From: Variovorax ginsengisoli
GTDB lineage: Bacteria; Pseudomonadota; Gammaproteobacteria; Burkholderiales; Burkholderiaceae_C
Length of the DNA: 64,000 bases
Assembly (NCBI RefSeq): GCF_030811835.1
Contig: NZ_JAUSRO010000011.1
Location: forward strand, 124,001-188,000
Direction: 5' to 3'
Shown here: positions 42,984 to 54,003 of the stretch, in pieces
How the letters are laid out: each line of letters opens with the position of its first letter
Numbering within the stretch: position 1 is the first letter of the stretch
Translations under genes and position numbers: made by a program
The notes under the pieces: model-generated
Databases searched by the model: none
Told to the model about the DNA's origin: nothing
What the model saw: the letters and a program-made list of their open reading frames with translations, nothing else

Positions 42984-45623
42984 TCAAAGCGGTGGCAAGG
43001 GGCGGGACGGCTTGCGCTCACGCCGACGCGGCTTGCCGGCACCGCTGCCACCGCCACCCACGCCGCGTTCCTGCCCGAAGGCGAGCGTGGCCTTGACGCC
43101 ATCGGTGTCGCCCACTGGCGGCGCGCCGCCCGCGGCGTTCTCCAGCTGCGCAACCATGCGGGCGATGCGGTCGGCCACGCTCTCGTTGCTCAGTTGCTCG
43201 CGAAAGCGCTCGACCATCAGCGGAAAGGCGAAGGGCGTCGGGCGGGCGAGCGCCTGCACCACCAGGTCCTGCGTGGCGATGCGCGCGAGGCTCGCACGCA
43301 GCCGGCCGATCTCCAGCTCCTGCGCGAGCAGCTCCTGCTCGGCCTGCAGCAGCAGCCGGTTGGCCGGGTCGTACTTGCGAAAGACCTCCCAGAACAGCGA
43401 CGACGAGGCCTGCAGCTGCTTGTTGCTGCGCTTCTCGCCGGGGTAGCCCTGGAAGATCAACCCCGACACGCGCGCGATCTCGCGGAAGCGCCGCTGCGCC
43501 AGTTCGCTGGCGTTGAGGCTTTCGAGCACCTCGTGCAGCAGCGCCGCGTCGGCGTCGTGGTGCGCGATGGCGTCCTGCGCCTGCGCGTCATGCCCGGCGC
43601 GCAGCACCTGCGGCAGCAGCACGGGCCAGTCGACCTCGGTGGCGCAGAGCAGCTCGAAGCCGTAGTCGTTGACGGCGATCGAGAAGGTGCGCGGCGCGTG
43701 CTGCGCCACGCGCCAGGCGATCAGGTTGGCCAAGCCCAGGTGCACGTGCCGGCCAGCGAAGGGGTACAGGAACAGGTGCCAGCCCTCGCGTGTCTTCAGC
43801 ACCTCGGCCAGCAGCGTCTGCGGCGTGGGCAGTGCAGACCACTGCTGCTGGATCTCGAGCAGCGGACGCACGCACTGCAGCTCGGGCGTGTCGTACGTTC
43901 CCTGGCTCGCGAGCGCGAGCTGCTGCACGACCGCATCGGCGAGTGTGGTCGACAACGGCATGCGCCCGCCGTTCCAGCGCGGCACCGCCGGCCGCTTGCC
44001 GCTGGCGCGCCGCACCCACGCCGTCATCTCGCGGATGCGCACCAGCTCGAGCATGCGGCCGCCGAAGAGGAAGCAGTCGCCCGGCTTCATGCGCGCGGCG
44101 AAGCTCTCCTCGACGCTGCCGATCTTGGCGCCGCCGACGTATTGCACCGCCATGCTCGCGTCGCTCACGATGGTGCCGATGTTCATGCGGTGCCGGCGCG
44201 CCAGCCGCGCATCGGGCACGCGCCAGACGCCGTCTGCATCGGGCACGGCGCGCTGGTAGTCGGGGTAGGCCGCGAGCGACGGACCGCCCTGCCGCACGAA
44301 CGCCAGGCACCAGTCCCAGCTGTCACGCGAAAGCTTCGCGTACGCCGCCGTGCCGCGCACTTCGTCGTACAGATCGTCCGGCACGAAGCCGCCACCCAGC
44401 GCCACCGTCACCAGATGCTGCACCAGCACGTCGAGCGGCTGCTCCGGCGTGCTGCGCGCCTCGATGTGGCCGGCCGCAATGGCGTCGCGCGCCGCGGCGC
44501 CCTCCACCATCTCGATGCTGTGCGTCGGCACCAGCGTGATGCGCGACGGCCGCCCCGGCGCATGGCCCGAGCGCCCCGCGCGCTGCAGCAGCCGCGCCAC
44601 GCCCTTGGGCGAGCCGATCTGCAGCACACGCTCGACCGGCAGGAAGTCGACGCCGAGATCGAGGCTCGACGTGCACACCACGGCGCGCAACTCGCCGCTC
44701 TTGAGCCCCGCCTCGACCCATTCGCGCACCGCGCGGTCGAGCGAGCCGTGGTGCAGCGCGATCAGCCCGGCCCACGCCGGCTTCGCTTCGAGGATCGCCT
44801 GGTACCAGATCTCCGACTGCGAGCGCGTGTTGGTGAAGACCAGCGTGGTGCTGCTCGACGCGATCTCCTCGACCACCTGCGGCAGCATCGTGAGCCCGAG
44901 ATGACCGCCCCACGGAAAGCGCTCGGCCCGGCCGGGCAGCAGCGAGTCGATGACGAGTTGTTTAGGCACCTGGCCTTGCACCAAGGTGCCGTCGTCACGG
45001 CCGAGCAGCGCACGCATCGCCTCGTCGAGGTTGCCCAACGTGGCTGACATGCCCCACACGCACAGCGCCGGGTTCCAGCGCTTCAGTCGCGCCAGGGCCA
45101 GCTGCACCTGCACGCCGCGCTTGTTACCGAGCAGCTCGTGCCACTCGTCGACCACGACCATCTTGACCGTGCCGAGCACGTCGGCCGCGTCGGCCCGCGA
45201 GAGCAGCACCGAGAGGCTCTCGGGGGTGGTGACGAGCACAGTGGGCAGCCGCGCGTTCTGCGCGCTGCGCTCGGCCGAGGCGGTGTCGCCACTGCGCGCG
45301 CCGGCGGACCAGTCGGGGGCGAGCGCTTCGAGCGGCTGCTGAAGCGCGCGCAGCGTGTCGGACGCGAGCGCCCGCATGGGGGTGATCCAGAGGACGGTGA
45401 GCGGCGGTGCGAGCTTCTTCGCCGTGGCCCGTGCAGCCGGCTTCGGTGCGGTCGCAAAGGCCTTGAGCGCGCCGAGCCACACCGCGTAGGTCTTGCCTGC
45501 ACCGGTGGTCGCATGCAGCATGCCTGAGCGTCCATCACCGATGGCCTTCCACACCTCGCGCTGGAAAGCGAAGGGCTTCCAGCTGCGGCCCGCGAACCAT
45601 GCAACGAGGTCCGCGTGTTTCAT
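42984..45623 (-). CDS. Ligase-associated DEXH-box helicase (Lhr-like)
   Basis: An 879-residue superfamily 2 helicase. Motif I is [17 protein letters not shown], Ia [33 protein letters not shown] (DEWH box) and [15 protein letters not shown]. Motifs IV-VI are [40 protein letters not shown] and [14 protein letters not shown]. The Lhr-type winged-helix/beta-barrel region follows, and the end is a basic Arg/Lys-rich tail. ATG at 45623 overlaps the ligase stop, making the exonuclease, ligase and helicase genes one translationally coupled unit that repairs DNA damage. The upstream extension of the frame to 46277 is a shadow. Confidence 0.93.
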   Translation of the reverse strand: MKHADLVAWFAGRSWKPFAFQREVWKAIGDGRSGMLHATTGAGKTYAVWLGALKAFATAPKPAARATAKKLAPPLTVLWITPMRALASDTLRALQQPLEALAPDWSAGARSGDTASAERSAQNARLPTVLVTTPESLSVLLSRADAADVLGTVKMVVVDEWHELLGNKRGVQVQLALARLKRWNPALCVWGMSATLGNLDEAMRALLGRDDGTLVQGQVPKQLVIDSLLPGRAERFPWGGHLGLTMLPQVVEEIASSSTTLVFTNTRSQSEIWYQAILEAKPAWAGLIALHHGSLDRAVREWVEAGLKSGELRAVVCTSSLDLGVDFLPVERVLQIGSPKGVARLLQRAGRSGHAPGRPSRITLVPTHSIEMVEGAAARDAIAAGHIEARSTPEQPLDVLVQHLVTVALGGGFVPDDLYDEVRGTAAYAKLSRDSWDWCLAFVRQGGPSLAAYPDYQRAVPDADGVWRVPDARLARRHRMNIGTIVSDASMAVQYVGGAKIGSVEESFAARMKPGDCFLFGGRMLELVRIREMTAWVRRASGKRPAVPRWNGGRMPLSTTLADAVVQQLALASQGTYDTPELQCVRPLLEIQQQWSALPTPQTLLAEVLKTREGWHLFLYPFAGRHVHLGLANLIAWRVAQHAPRTFSIAVNDYGFELLCATEVDWPVLLPQVLRAGHDAQAQDAIAHHDADAALLHEVLESLNASELAQRRFREIARVSGLIFQGYPGEKRSNKQLQASSSLFWEVFRKYDPANRLLLQAEQELLAQELEIGRLRASLARIATQDLVVQALARPTPFAFPLMVERFREQLSNESVADRIARMVAQLENAAGGAPPVGDTDGVKATLAFGQERGVGGGGSGAGKPRRRERKPSRPLPPL

Positions 45624-47296
45624 GCCACCGCCGGCAGCAAGGCGGCCAACGTCTCGAGCGTATCCGCCTCCTGCACCGTCTTGTCCTCCCGCCACCGCAA
45701 CATCCGCGGGAACCGCACCGCGATGCCGCTCTTGTGACGTGAGCTCTTCGCGATGCCTTCGAAGCCGAGTTCGAACACCAGTGTCGGCTTCACGCTGCGC
45801 ACGGGGCCGAAGCTCTCGATGGTGGTCTTGCGGATGACGGCGTCGACGCGGCCCATTTCGGCGTCGGTGAGGCCCGAGTAGGCCTTGGCGAAGGGCACGA
45901 GCTTGCGGTCTGCCCGCTCCGGTGGGCCGTCCCACACGGCGAAGGTGTAGTCGCTGTACAGGCTGGCGCGGCGGCCGTGGCCGCGTTGCGCATAGATGAG
46001 CACGGCGTCGATGCTGAGCGGGTCGATCTTCCACTTCCACCAGGTGCCGACGTCCTTGGTGCGGCCGACGCCGTAGTGTGCGTGGCGTTGCTTGAGCATC
46101 ATCCCTTCGACGCCCATCGCGCGCGCCGCCTCGCGCTGGCGTGACAGGTCGGCCCAGCTCTCGCCGGTGAGCATCGGGCTGGCGATGAGTTGCGGGTGCT
46201 GCACCTGGGTGACGAGGTCGTCCATCAGCGCGCGGCGTTCCTGTTGCGGCACGGCGCGCAGGTCGCGGCCCTGCCATTCGAGGAGGTCGTAGCCGAGCAG
46301 CACCACCGGGATCTCGCGCAGCAGCTTGGGGCCGAGCGTCTTGCGGCCGATACGGCGCTGCAGTTCGGCGAAGGGCTGCACGCGGCCTTCACCTTCAGGT
46401 GAAGTCTCATCCTTTCGCCACACGACGATCTCGCCATCGAGCACCGTGCCGTCGGGCAACGCCTCGCCCATGGTCGCGAGTTCCGGGAAGCGGTCGGTGA
46501 CCAGTTCCTCGCCGCGCGACCACAGCGACACCGCGCCGCCGCGCTTGACGAGCTGTGCGCGGATGCCGTCCCACTTCCACTCGACGATCCAGTTGGCGGG
46601 CGGGCCGAGCAAGGCGTCGAACTGCTCGACCGGCTGATTGAACGGATGCGCGAGGAAGAACGGGTACGGCTGGCCGCTGGTCTTCTGGTTGAGCTCGCTG
46701 TCGTTCTCCGCGCCGATGAGCAGGGCGTAGTCGGCCGCGCCGGGCTGCCCACTGATGTGCGTGTAGCCCATCAACCGCTGCGCCACGCGCTTCGGGTCGA
46801 GCCCGCCGACCGCCGCGAGCGCCTGCGTCACCTGCAGCCGCGACACGCCGACGCGGAAGCTGCCGGTCATGAGCTTGAAGTAGACCAATCGCTCGTCGGC
46901 CGCGAGCTGGCGCCACTGCGAACGCAGCGTGTCGGCGAGCGCTTCGGGTGGTGTCTTGCGCAACGGCAACAGATGCCGCTCGATCCACACGGCCAGACCC
47001 AGGTCGTGCGCCTCGGTCGGGGGCGGCAACAACAGGGAGATCGTTTCGGCGAGGTCGCCGACGGCTTCGTAGCTCTCGTCGAACAGCCACTCGGGCAGGC
47101 CGGCCGCCTCCTGCGCGAGCAGGCGCAGCAGCTTGGTGGGCACCAGTTGGCGCGGCTTGCCACCGGCGAGGAAGTAGACGGCCCAAGCGGCGTCCTCGTG
47201 GGCGGCGGCCTGCAGGTAGCGCTGCAGCGCCGCCTGCTTGGCAAGGCTCGATGTGGTGGCATCGAGTTCGCGGTAGAGGGCAGCGAAAGCTTTCAT
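45620..47296 (-). CDS. ATP-dependent DNA ligase (ligase-associated DNA damage response)
   Basis: A 558-residue ATP-dependent ligase. The N-terminal DNA-binding domain ([20 protein letters not shown]) is followed by the adenylation domain with motif [12 protein letters not shown] (Lys nucleophile), motif [14 protein letters not shown], motif [15 protein letters not shown] and motif [21 protein letters not shown]. The OB-fold with the basic motif [13 protein letters not shown] ends the protein. ATG at 47296 overlaps the exonuclease stop and its own stop overlaps the helicase start (ATGA at both), so the three are co-translated. Confidence 0.94.
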   Translation of the reverse strand: MKAFAALYRELDATTSSLAKQAALQRYLQAAAHEDAAWAVYFLAGGKPRQLVPTKLLRLLAQEAAGLPEWLFDESYEAVGDLAETISLLLPPPTEAHDLGLAVWIERHLLPLRKTPPEALADTLRSQWRQLAADERLVYFKLMTGSFRVGVSRLQVTQALAAVGGLDPKRVAQRLMGYTHISGQPGAADYALLIGAENDSELNQKTSGQPYPFFLAHPFNQPVEQFDALLGPPANWIVEWKWDGIRAQLVKRGGAVSLWSRGEELVTDRFPELATMGEALPDGTVLDGEIVVWRKDETSPEGEGRVQPFAELQRRIGRKTLGPKLLREIPVVLLGYDLLEWQGRDLRAVPQQERRALMDDLVTQVQHPQLIASPMLTGESWADLSRQREAARAMGVEGMMLKQRHAHYGVGRTKDVGTWWKWKIDPLSIDAVLIYAQRGHGRRASLYSDYTFAVWDGPPERADRKLVPFAKAYSGLTDAEMGRVDAVIRKTTIESFGPVRSVKPTLVFELGFEGIAKSSRHKSGIAVRFPRMLRWREDKTVQEADTLETLAALLPAVA

Positions 47297-48405
47297 GGCG
47301 CGGCGTCGGGAGCCGCTTTCGCATCGGCCGGCGCAGGCTTGGCGTCGCCCTGGTCCGCCACGTCTTCGTCGCCGTACTCGGTCTTGAAACCCTGCGCCTC
47401 CAGCCCGTTCTCGGTGAGCCAGCGCACCAGCACCGCGACGCTGCCGTGCGTGACGAACACGCGCTCGGCACCGGTGCCGGCGATGGCCTTCTGCAGACCG
47501 GGCCAGTCGGCGTGGTCGCTCATGACGAAGCCACGGTCGACGCCGCGCCGGCGACGCGTGCCGCGCAACTGCATCCAGCCGCTCGCGAAGGCGTCGACGT
47601 ATTGGCCGAAGCGTCGCATCCACGGCGTGCCCTGCGCCGAGGGCGGGGCCAGCACCAGTGCGCGCTTGAGCATTTGCGGATTTACTTCCGGATCGCTCAC
47701 GCGCAAGGTCGGCGGCAGCGCCACACCCGCGGCGCGGTACACCGCGTTCAGCGGCTCGACCGCGCCGTGCACCACGATCGGCCCGATGCTCGGGTCGACG
47801 CCGTGGAGGATGCGCTGCGCCTTGCCGAAGGCGTAGCAGAACAACACCGACGCGCGCCCTTCGTCCGCATTGCGGCGCCACCAGTCGTTGATGTCGGCAA
47901 ACAGCACCGCCTGCGTCGGCCAGCGGTAGATGGGCAGGCCGAAGGTCGATTCGGTGATGAAGGTGTCGCAGGGCACCGGCTCGAAGGGCGGGCAGGTGCC
48001 ATCGGGCTCGGTCTTGTAGTCGCCCGAGGCGACCCACACTCGCCCGCCGTGTTCGAGCCGCACCTGCGCTGACCCCAGCACGTGGCCGGCCGGATGCAGC
48101 GACACGCGCACACCGTGGTGGACAATCGATTCGCCATAGGGCAGCGTCTGCAGGTGGATGCCCGCACCGAGCCGGGTGCGCAGCGTGCCTTCGCTGTCGG
48201 TCTGCGCCAGGTAGTGTGCGTGCCCGATACGTGCATGGTCGGAATGCGCGTGCGTGATGACGGCACGCTCGACCGGTCGCCACGGGTCGATGTAGAAGTC
48301 CCCGGGCGGGCAGTACAGCCCCTCCGGCCGCGCGATGACCAGATCGTCGGGGCGCGACGAGGGCACGGCGGAAGACACGGGCAGGGGCGACGAAGAAACA
48401 TCCAT
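47293..48405 (-). CDS. Ligase-associated DNA exonuclease (metallo-beta-lactamase fold)
   Basis: A 370-residue MBL-fold nuclease related to SNM1/Artemis-type enzymes. The HxHxDH motif is THAHSDHARIGHAHYL. Later metal residues are in HPAGHVLGSAQVRLEH, VASGDYKTEPD and the motif FVMSDHADWPGLQKA. The C-terminal tail is Ala/Lys/Asp-rich. It is the first gene of the exonuclease-ligase-helicase operon. ATG at 48405 is chosen over the in-frame codon at 48459. Confidence 0.92.
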   Translation of the reverse strand: MDVSSSPLPVSSAVPSSRPDDLVIARPEGLYCPPGDFYIDPWRPVERAVITHAHSDHARIGHAHYLAQTDSEGTLRTRLGAGIHLQTLPYGESIVHHGVRVSLHPAGHVLGSAQVRLEHGGRVWVASGDYKTEPDGTCPPFEPVPCDTFITESTFGLPIYRWPTQAVLFADINDWWRRNADEGRASVLFCYAFGKAQRILHGVDPSIGPIVVHGAVEPLNAVYRAAGVALPPTLRVSDPEVNPQMLKRALVLAPPSAQGTPWMRRFGQYVDAFASGWMQLRGTRRRRGVDRGFVMSDHADWPGLQKAIAGTGAERVFVTHGSVAVLVRWLTENGLEAQGFKTEYGDEDVADQGDAKPAPADAKAAPDAAP

Positions 48406-48587
48406 GGCCGATCGATCGTAGGGCCGCAGCGTACCGCAGCGCGGAACCCGGCGGCGCAATCGCCTGTGGGCAGCAGCCTACGCAGGGGCCGATATGCCAC
48501 TCAGTCGCCGTGTTGATCGACCGATTCGCCCGACCGAATCACCCCGACAATCGAGCGTGCCGTCCGGCTGCCTCCCCTCGACACACG

Positions 48588-50585
48588 ATGAGCCCTGTAC
48601 GACCTCGCTGGTCGCAACCGTTCAATACGCTGAAGCTGCAGATCACCCTGGGCGGCATCGCTGCGCTCGTGCTCGGCATCAGCCTGGTGTCGGCGCTGAC
48701 CGTGCGCCGCGCGGAAACCGACACCTTGCGCGCCGAACGCCTGCGCGAACTCACGGCGTCGGTGCGCACCGCTGCACTGGTGTCGCGCCGCGTGGTGGCC
48801 CTGCAGCGTGCATTGCAGGTGACGGCGCTGGAGATGACGCCCGACACACTGATCGACGAAAAGACGCTGGGCCGCTTCCTGGTCACCAAGTCGGTGTTGC
48901 TCAACATGTTCGACAACATCTTCGTGCTCGAGCTGGACGGCCAGCTCAAACTGGCAGCCACCGAACGCGGCCTGATTCGTCCCGATGTGAACGTGGGCGA
49001 CCGCGCGTACTTCCAACGGACGGTGGCCGAGTCGCGCCCCCTCGTGTCGCCGCCGCTGCCCAGCCGCTTCTCGGGCGAACCGGTGCTGGCCTTCACGCAT
49101 CCGGTGCGTGGGCCGCACGGCGTGATTGCCGTGCTCGGCGGCACGCTGCGCCTGAACAGCCGCGATGTGCTCGAAGGCCTGGTCGACAACCAGGAAGAGG
49201 AAAGCAGGTCGCTGGTGGCCGTGACCGACCCCACCGGACGGCTGCTGGCGCATCCCGACGCCAAACTGCTGACCCATTCGATCGCCGACGACGCACGGCT
49301 GAGCCAGGCCTTTTCCGCATGGCAGGCCAGCGGCAGCCCGATCGAACCCATGGGCGTAGGCCTCGAACAGCGCGGGCAGCTGGTGTCGGCCGCCGGCGTG
49401 GCAGGCCCCGACTGGGTGGTGTGGCGTGCGCGGCCCGAGGCCGAGCTGCTGGCGCCCTTGCGCCAGGCGCGGCGCGAAGCGCTGACCGTGACGGCAGGGC
49501 TGATCGTCGTGCTCTCCGGCGTCATGCTGCTGGTGCTGTGGCGGTTGCTGCGGCCCCTGACGCAGTTGGCCAGGCGCGCAAGGCACATGTTCGATGGCAC
49601 CCTCGCACCACAGGACGGCTGGCCCGTGGCCGGCGGTGAGATCGGCAGCTTGAGCGACGTGCTGCGCACGGTGAGCGTGGAGCGCACGCAGCTCGAGCGC
49701 GCCAACAATGCGGCGCTGCGGCGCCTCAATTCGGTGATGAGCGCCGCACCCGTGGGCATCGCCGTGCTGCGCGATGGCTGCTTCGAGACGGTCAGCCCGG
49801 AATTTTGCCGCTTGCTGGGGCATCCAGAGGCCGAGCTGATCGGCGCGCCCGTCGAATCGGTGCTGGCCGACCCGCCCGAGGACGCAGCGCAGGTGACCCG
49901 GCCCTGGGAAGCCGGTCATGCGCACCTTCCCTTCGCCGCCGAATGGCGCATGCGTCGGCGGGACGGGACGACGTTCTGGGCCGATGTCCGCAGCAGGCTG
50001 GTGGACAGCGACGACGTCACGCAGGGCGAGATCTGGACGCTCAGTGACATCGACAACCAGCGCCAGGCGCGCACGCAGCTCGAATGGTCGGCCATGCACG
50101 ACCTGCTGACGGGCCTGGAGAACCGCGCGGCCTTTGAACAGCATGCGCGCGCGCTGGTCGACACGCTGCCCCACTCGTTGCCCGCTGCGATGGTGTTCAT
50201 CGACCTCGACCGCTTCAAGCCGGTCAACGACACCGCAGGCCATGCCATGGGCGACCGGATGCTGCGCGTGGTGGCCGAAGCGATTGCAGCGCAGGTGCGC
50301 GCCGACGACCACGTCGCACGTCTGGGTGGCGACGAGTTCGCGCTGCTGCTGCGACGCTGCCAGCAGGATGCGGCCGAGCGCATTGCGCAGGATGTCTGCC
50401 GGGCCGTGCAGGCCATCGCGCTGCCATGGGAAGGCGGCGTATTGGGCGTGGGCGCGAGCGTCGGCGTGGCCCCGTTGCGGTCCGACACGCCGTCTGTGGA
50501 AGCCTGGACCCGGGCCGCCGACGCCGCTTGCTATGCCGCCAAGGCCGCGGGCCGAGGAACGGTGCGGTTGGCCCCGCAGGGCTGA
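48588..50585 (+). CDS. Membrane sensor diguanylate cyclase (Cache-HAMP-PAS-GGDEF)
   Basis: A 665-residue c-di-GMP synthase. TM1 (LGGIAALVLGISLVSALTV) is followed by a periplasmic double-Cache-type domain at about residues 45-285, and TM2 (LTVTAGLIVVLSGVMLLVLW) by a HAMP-like linker. A PAS domain (LNSVMSAAPVGIAVLRDGCF, then WADVRSRLVD) precedes the GGDEF domain: HDLLTGLENRAAFEQH, FIDLDRFKPVNDT and the active-site LGGDEFALLL. No EAL domain is present. ATG at 48588 is used. It is divergent from the exonuclease gene. The signal sensed is unknown. Confidence 0.92.
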   Translation: MSPVRPRWSQPFNTLKLQITLGGIAALVLGISLVSALTVRRAETDTLRAERLRELTASVRTAALVSRRVVALQRALQVTALEMTPDTLIDEKTLGRFLVTKSVLLNMFDNIFVLELDGQLKLAATERGLIRPDVNVGDRAYFQRTVAESRPLVSPPLPSRFSGEPVLAFTHPVRGPHGVIAVLGGTLRLNSRDVLEGLVDNQEEESRSLVAVTDPTGRLLAHPDAKLLTHSIADDARLSQAFSAWQASGSPIEPMGVGLEQRGQLVSAAGVAGPDWVVWRARPEAELLAPLRQARREALTVTAGLIVVLSGVMLLVLWRLLRPLTQLARRARHMFDGTLAPQDGWPVAGGEIGSLSDVLRTVSVERTQLERANNAALRRLNSVMSAAPVGIAVLRDGCFETVSPEFCRLLGHPEAELIGAPVESVLADPPEDAAQVTRPWEAGHAHLPFAAEWRMRRRDGTTFWADVRSRLVDSDDVTQGEIWTLSDIDNQRQARTQLEWSAMHDLLTGLENRAAFEQHARALVDTLPHSLPAAMVFIDLDRFKPVNDTAGHAMGDRMLRVVAEAIAAQVRADDHVARLGGDEFALLLRRCQQDAAERIAQDVCRAVQAIALPWEGGVLGVGASVGVAPLRSDTPSVEAWTRAADAACYAAKAAGRGTVRLAPQG

Positions 50586-50613
50586 GGCGTGCGCCCCAGA
50601 GCCGGCGTCCGGA

Positions 50614-51777
50614 TTACCAGGCCGTCCACTTGTCGCCGCTGGCGGCCGATGCGACCGTGCGCGCGATGAAGCGAACGCCGCGCGCGCCGTCCTCGACGCG
50701 GGGATAGTCTGCCTGGCAGGGATCGGCAGGAATGCCCTGTGCATGTGCACGGATGTCCGCCACCACACCGGCATAGACGTTGGCGAAGGCTTCGATGAAG
50801 CCCTCGGGATGGCCGGCGGGCAAGCGGCTCGCACGCTGCGCCGCCGGATGCAGCCAGGGCGAGCCGCGCGTCAGGACGCGCTGGGGCCCATCGGCAGGCC
50901 AATGCTTGAGGCGGCTGGGCTGCTCCTGCCGCCATTCGATGCTGCCGAGCGTGCCCGACACGCGCAGGCGCAGGTCGTTCTCGACACCGGTGTTGATCTG
51001 CGAGGCCACCAGCACGCCGCGCGCGCCGTGGCTCAGGCGCAGCAGCAGGCTGCCGTCGTCGTCGAGCGCACGTCCGGGCACCAGCGCGCCCAGATCGGCG
51101 CACAGGTGTTCGACCTGCAGGCCCGTGACGGTTGCCAGCAGATTCTCGGCATGCGAGCCGATGTCGCCGATGGCGCCGGCCGCACCGCTCCTGGCGGGGT
51201 CGGTGCGCCAGCCAGCCTGCTTGTTGCCGCCGCCCTCGAGCGCCGTCGCGAGCCAACCCTGGTTGTATTCGACGACCACCTTGCGGATCTCGCCCAGCTC
51301 GCCCGCACGCACCATCGCGCGTGCCTGGCGGACCATCGGGTAACCGGTGTAGTTGTAGGTCACGCCGAACACCGTGCCCTGGCGCGCCACGGCCGCCACC
51401 AGCGCGTCGGCCTGTGCGCATGTGTGCACCAGTGGCTTGTCGCACACCACATGAAAGCCGGCGTCGACAAAGGCCTGCGCCACCGGAAAGTGCACGTGGT
51501 TGGGCGTGACGATGGAGACGAAATCGATGCGTTCGTGCGCCGGGCGCTTGATCTCGTCGGCCAGCAGCGCCTGCCAGTCGCCATGGTTGCGGTCGTCGGC
51601 CAGGAACAGGTCGCGCCCCGAGGCGCGCGCCTTCTGCGCGCTCGACGACAGCGCGCCGGCCACCAGCTCGCACTGGCCGTCGAGCGCGATGGCGTGGCGG
51701 TGCACGGCGCCAATGAAGGCGTCGCGGCCGCCACCGACCATGGCGTAGCGCAGCTTGCGCGGGGGCGTTGCGTTCAT
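50614..51777 (-). CDS. Gfo/Idh/MocA-family oxidoreductase
   Basis: A 387-residue NAD(P)-dependent sugar or polyol dehydrogenase. The N-terminal Rossmann motif is [20 protein letters not shown], and the family motif (E/D)KP appears as VVCDKPLVH. The C-terminal domain has the typical [13 protein letters not shown]. It is the last gene of the sugar ABC operon, so it probably acts on the imported sugar or polyol. ATG at 51777. The region upstream is a stem-loop repeat whose antisense reading falsely extends the frame. Confidence 0.93.
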   Translation of the reverse strand: MNATPPRKLRYAMVGGGRDAFIGAVHRHAIALDGQCELVAGALSSSAQKARASGRDLFLADDRNHGDWQALLADEIKRPAHERIDFVSIVTPNHVHFPVAQAFVDAGFHVVCDKPLVHTCAQADALVAAVARQGTVFGVTYNYTGYPMVRQARAMVRAGELGEIRKVVVEYNQGWLATALEGGGNKQAGWRTDPARSGAAGAIGDIGSHAENLLATVTGLQVEHLCADLGALVPGRALDDDGSLLLRLSHGARGVLVASQINTGVENDLRLRVSGTLGSIEWRQEQPSRLKHWPADGPQRVLTRGSPWLHPAAQRASRLPAGHPEGFIEAFANVYAGVVADIRAHAQGIPADPCQADYPRVEDGARGVRFIARTVASAASGDKWTAW

Positions 51778-51784
51778 GTGGGTC

Positions 51785-51886
51785 TTCCGGGGAACACCGC
51801 GGAACCGGCTTTGCCGGGCCGCGGGTGTTGCCCCCTGCAAGGGGGTTGGCGAAGCGACACGAAGTGCGCGAAGACTGGGGGTGGGC
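51785..51886. repeat. Intergenic stem-loop repeat copy (51.8 kb)
   Basis: The segment has AACACCGCGGAACCGG, CCGGGCCGCGGGTGTT (pairing with AACACC), a CCCCCTGCAAGGGGG hairpin, then GCGACACGAAGTGCGCGAAG and CTGGGGG. It is almost identical to the copy at 52.9 kb and lies between the substrate-binding protein and oxidoreductase genes. It may act as an RNA stability or partial-termination element. Confidence 0.75.
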
Positions 51887-52849
51887 CTAGAAAGGCGAGT
51901 TGGGGAAGTAGAAGTCCTTGGCGTTGTCCTTGGTGATCAGCACCGACGGGATGATCGTCGTAGCCGGCAGCTTCTCGCCCTTCAGGCGCGCTTCGGCGGT
52001 GAGCTTGATCGCGTCGTAGATGAACTTGGGCGAATAGCTCACGTCGGCGCCGATGCGCTTGTCCTTGCCGTCCATGATGGTCTTGACCATGCCCTTGGCG
52101 CCAGCGCCGCCGAACACGATCTTGATGTCATCGCGCTTGGCTTGCTCGATGGCCTTGAGCACGCCCACGGCCATGTCGTCGTCGGCGGCCCAGATGGCAT
52201 CGATCTGCTTGAAGCGCGTGAGGTAATCCTGCGTCACCTTGAAGGCATCGTCGCGGTTCCAGTTGGCGTACTTGGCATCGAGCAGCTTCACGTCGGGGTT
52301 GGCCTTGAGCACCGCGTTGAACGCGTCCATGCGCTCGTTGTCCAGCGTGGTGGCAATGCCGCGCAGCGCGACCACGTTGCCCTTGCCGCCCAGCGTCTTG
52401 ACGATGTATTCGGCCGGGATGCGGCCGAAGGCGGTGTTGTCGCCCGCGACGTAGGCATCCTGCGCGCTGGTGTCGGTCAGGCCGCGGTCGACCACGGTGA
52501 CGTAGGCGCCCTTGGCCTTGACCTGTGCCACCGGCTTGGTCAGCGCGGCCGATTCGAAGGGGAAGATCACCAGCGCATTGATCTTGGTGACGGTCGTGAA
52601 GTCCTGCAGCTGGTTGGCCTGCTCGGGCGCGCCGCTGGCGGTCTTGATCGTGATCTTCAGGTCCTTGTGTTCTTTCTCGAGGTCCTTCTTCGCCTGGTTG
52701 GCCCAGTAGTTGATGCCGCCCATGAAGCTGTGCGTGGCGGCCGGGATCGACACGCCGAGGTTGACCTTCTCGGCGGCGAGTGCGGGCAGGCTGGCGAGGG
52801 AAGCGGCTGCGATGGCCGTGAGCGCGATGCGACGGGTGAAGCGTGTCAT
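51887..52849 (-). CDS. Sugar ABC transporter periplasmic substrate-binding protein
   Basis: A 320-residue periplasmic binding protein with a signal peptide ending [11 protein letters not shown]. The ribose/galactose-type two-lobe fold is visible ([53 protein letters not shown]). The ligand is a sugar or polyol that cannot be specified. It partners the ATPase and permease upstream. The start at 52849 follows a stem-loop repeat that may lower polar effects or boost stability of this abundant component. Confidence 0.92.
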   Translation of the reverse strand: MTRFTRRIALTAIAAASLASLPALAAEKVNLGVSIPAATHSFMGGINYWANQAKKDLEKEHKDLKITIKTASGAPEQANQLQDFTTVTKINALVIFPFESAALTKPVAQVKAKGAYVTVVDRGLTDTSAQDAYVAGDNTAFGRIPAEYIVKTLGGKGNVVALRGIATTLDNERMDAFNAVLKANPDVKLLDAKYANWNRDDAFKVTQDYLTRFKQIDAIWAADDDMAVGVLKAIEQAKRDDIKIVFGGAGAKGMVKTIMDGKDKRIGADVSYSPKFIYDAIKLTAEARLKGEKLPATTIIPSVLITKDNAKDFYFPNSPF

Positions 52850-52907
52850 GAGAGATGTCTCCTTGTGATGAATGGAACGGGAACGGAAAACTGGACGGTC
52901 TGTTCGC

Positions 52908-53003
52908 GGAACACCGCGGAACCTGCTTTGCCGGGCCGCCGGTGTTGCCCCCGGTAGGGGGTTGGCGCAGCGACACGAAGTGCGCGAAGACTGGGGGCGA
53001 GCC
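52908..53003. repeat. Intergenic stem-loop repeat copy (52.9 kb)
   Basis: The copy has the same order of blocks as that at 51.8 kb: AACACCGCGGAACC, GCCGGGCCGCCGGTGTT, CCCCCGGTAGGGGG, GCGACACGAAGTGCGCGAAG and CTGGGGG. It lies between the permease stop and the binding-protein gene. Differences from the other copy are scattered substitutions. Confidence 0.75.
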
Positions 53004-53004
53004 A

Positions 53005-54003
53005 TCACCTGCGGCCGCGCTGCAGGAACGCGACGATGATGATGACGAAGCCCTGTACCGCCGCATTCAGGTACACGCTGATGATGCTGGTGAGGTTCAG
53101 GATGTTGCTGATGACCGACAGCAGGATCGCGCCGATCACCGTGCCGGTGATGCTGCCCGCACCGCCCTTGAGCGCGGTGCCGCCGACGATCACCGCCGCG
53201 ATGGCCTCCAGCTCCCAGAGCAGCCCGGTGGTCGGCGATGCCGAGCCGAGGCGCGGCACGTAGAGCAGCGTCGCGATGCCGACGCACACCCCCAGCAGCA
53301 CGTAGGTGAGGATCTTCACGCGATCGACGTCGACGGCCGCGTAGCGTGCCACCTGTTCATTCGAGCCGATGGCCTGAACGTAGCGCCCGTAGGCGGTGCG
53401 GTTGAGGATCACGCCACCGACTACCGCGACGATGAAGAACACCCACACCGGTACCGGGATGCCCAAGAGGCTCGCGTAGTACACCGGCGCATACAGGTCC
53501 GACAGGTCGTTGTCGAGCGTGAGCGCGCCGCCGTCGGCGAAGTACGTGAGGTACGCGCGGAAGATCCCCAGCGTACCCAGCGTCACGATGAACGGCTCGA
53601 TGCGGCCCTTGGTGATGAGCAACCCATGCGCCAACCCGAACATCGCGCCGAGCACCACGGCGAGCGCCGCGCCGGCCATCACGGCCAACAGCGGCGAGCC
53701 AAGCGCAGGCCCGGCCCAGTTGATGAACATGATCACGCTGCCGGCGATGAGGGCGGCCATCGAGCCCACCGACAGGTCGATGCCGCCCGAGATGATCACG
53801 AAGCACATGCCCACCGCGATGATGCCGATGAAGGCGGTGCGGGTGAGCACGTTCATCGCGTTGTCGACGGTGGCGAAATCGCTGTTGAGTGCGGTGCCGG
53901 CGATGCACAGCAGCACCAGGCCGAGGACGGGGCCGATGCCGCGCAGGCGTTCGGTCCAGCGGGGCTGGGCTTCGCCGCGGTGGGTGGCTTCAGGCGTGGA
54001 CAT
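53005..54003 (-). CDS. Sugar ABC transporter permease (RbsC-like)
   Basis: A 332-residue permease of the BPD_transp_2 family with 8-10 hydrophobic segments ([39 protein letters not shown]) and the signature [16 protein letters not shown]. Another conserved stretch is [21 protein letters not shown]. Its start overlaps the end of the ATPase gene by 14 bp, so the two are translated together. The C-terminal segment ([15 protein letters not shown]) is typical. Confidence 0.93.
   Translation of the reverse strand: MSTPEATHRGEAQPRWTERLRGIGPVLGLVLLCIAGTALNSDFATVDNAMNVLTRTAFIGIIAVGMCFVIISGGIDLSVGSMAALIAGSVIMFINWAGPALGSPLLAVMAGAALAVVLGAMFGLAHGLLITKGRIEPFIVTLGTLGIFRAYLTYFADGGALTLDNDLSDLYAPVYYASLLGIPVPVWVFFIVAVVGGVILNRTAYGRYVQAIGSNEQVARYAAVDVDRVKILTYVLLGVCVGIATLLYVPRLGSASPTTGLLWELEAIAAVIVGGTALKGGAGSITGTVIGAILLSVISNILNLTSIISVYLNAAVQGFVIIIVAFLQRGRR

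Noticed and set aside
45624..46277. Upstream extension of the helicase frame
   Set aside because: It lies within the ligase gene on the same strand in another frame. The helicase start at 45623 is set by the ATGA overlap with the ligase stop.
51785..51840. Conserved N-terminal peptide [15 protein letters not shown] as part of the oxidoreductase
   Set aside because: The same peptide appears antisense or upstream at the other repeat copies, showing it comes from the intergenic stem-loop repeat and not from a protein domain.
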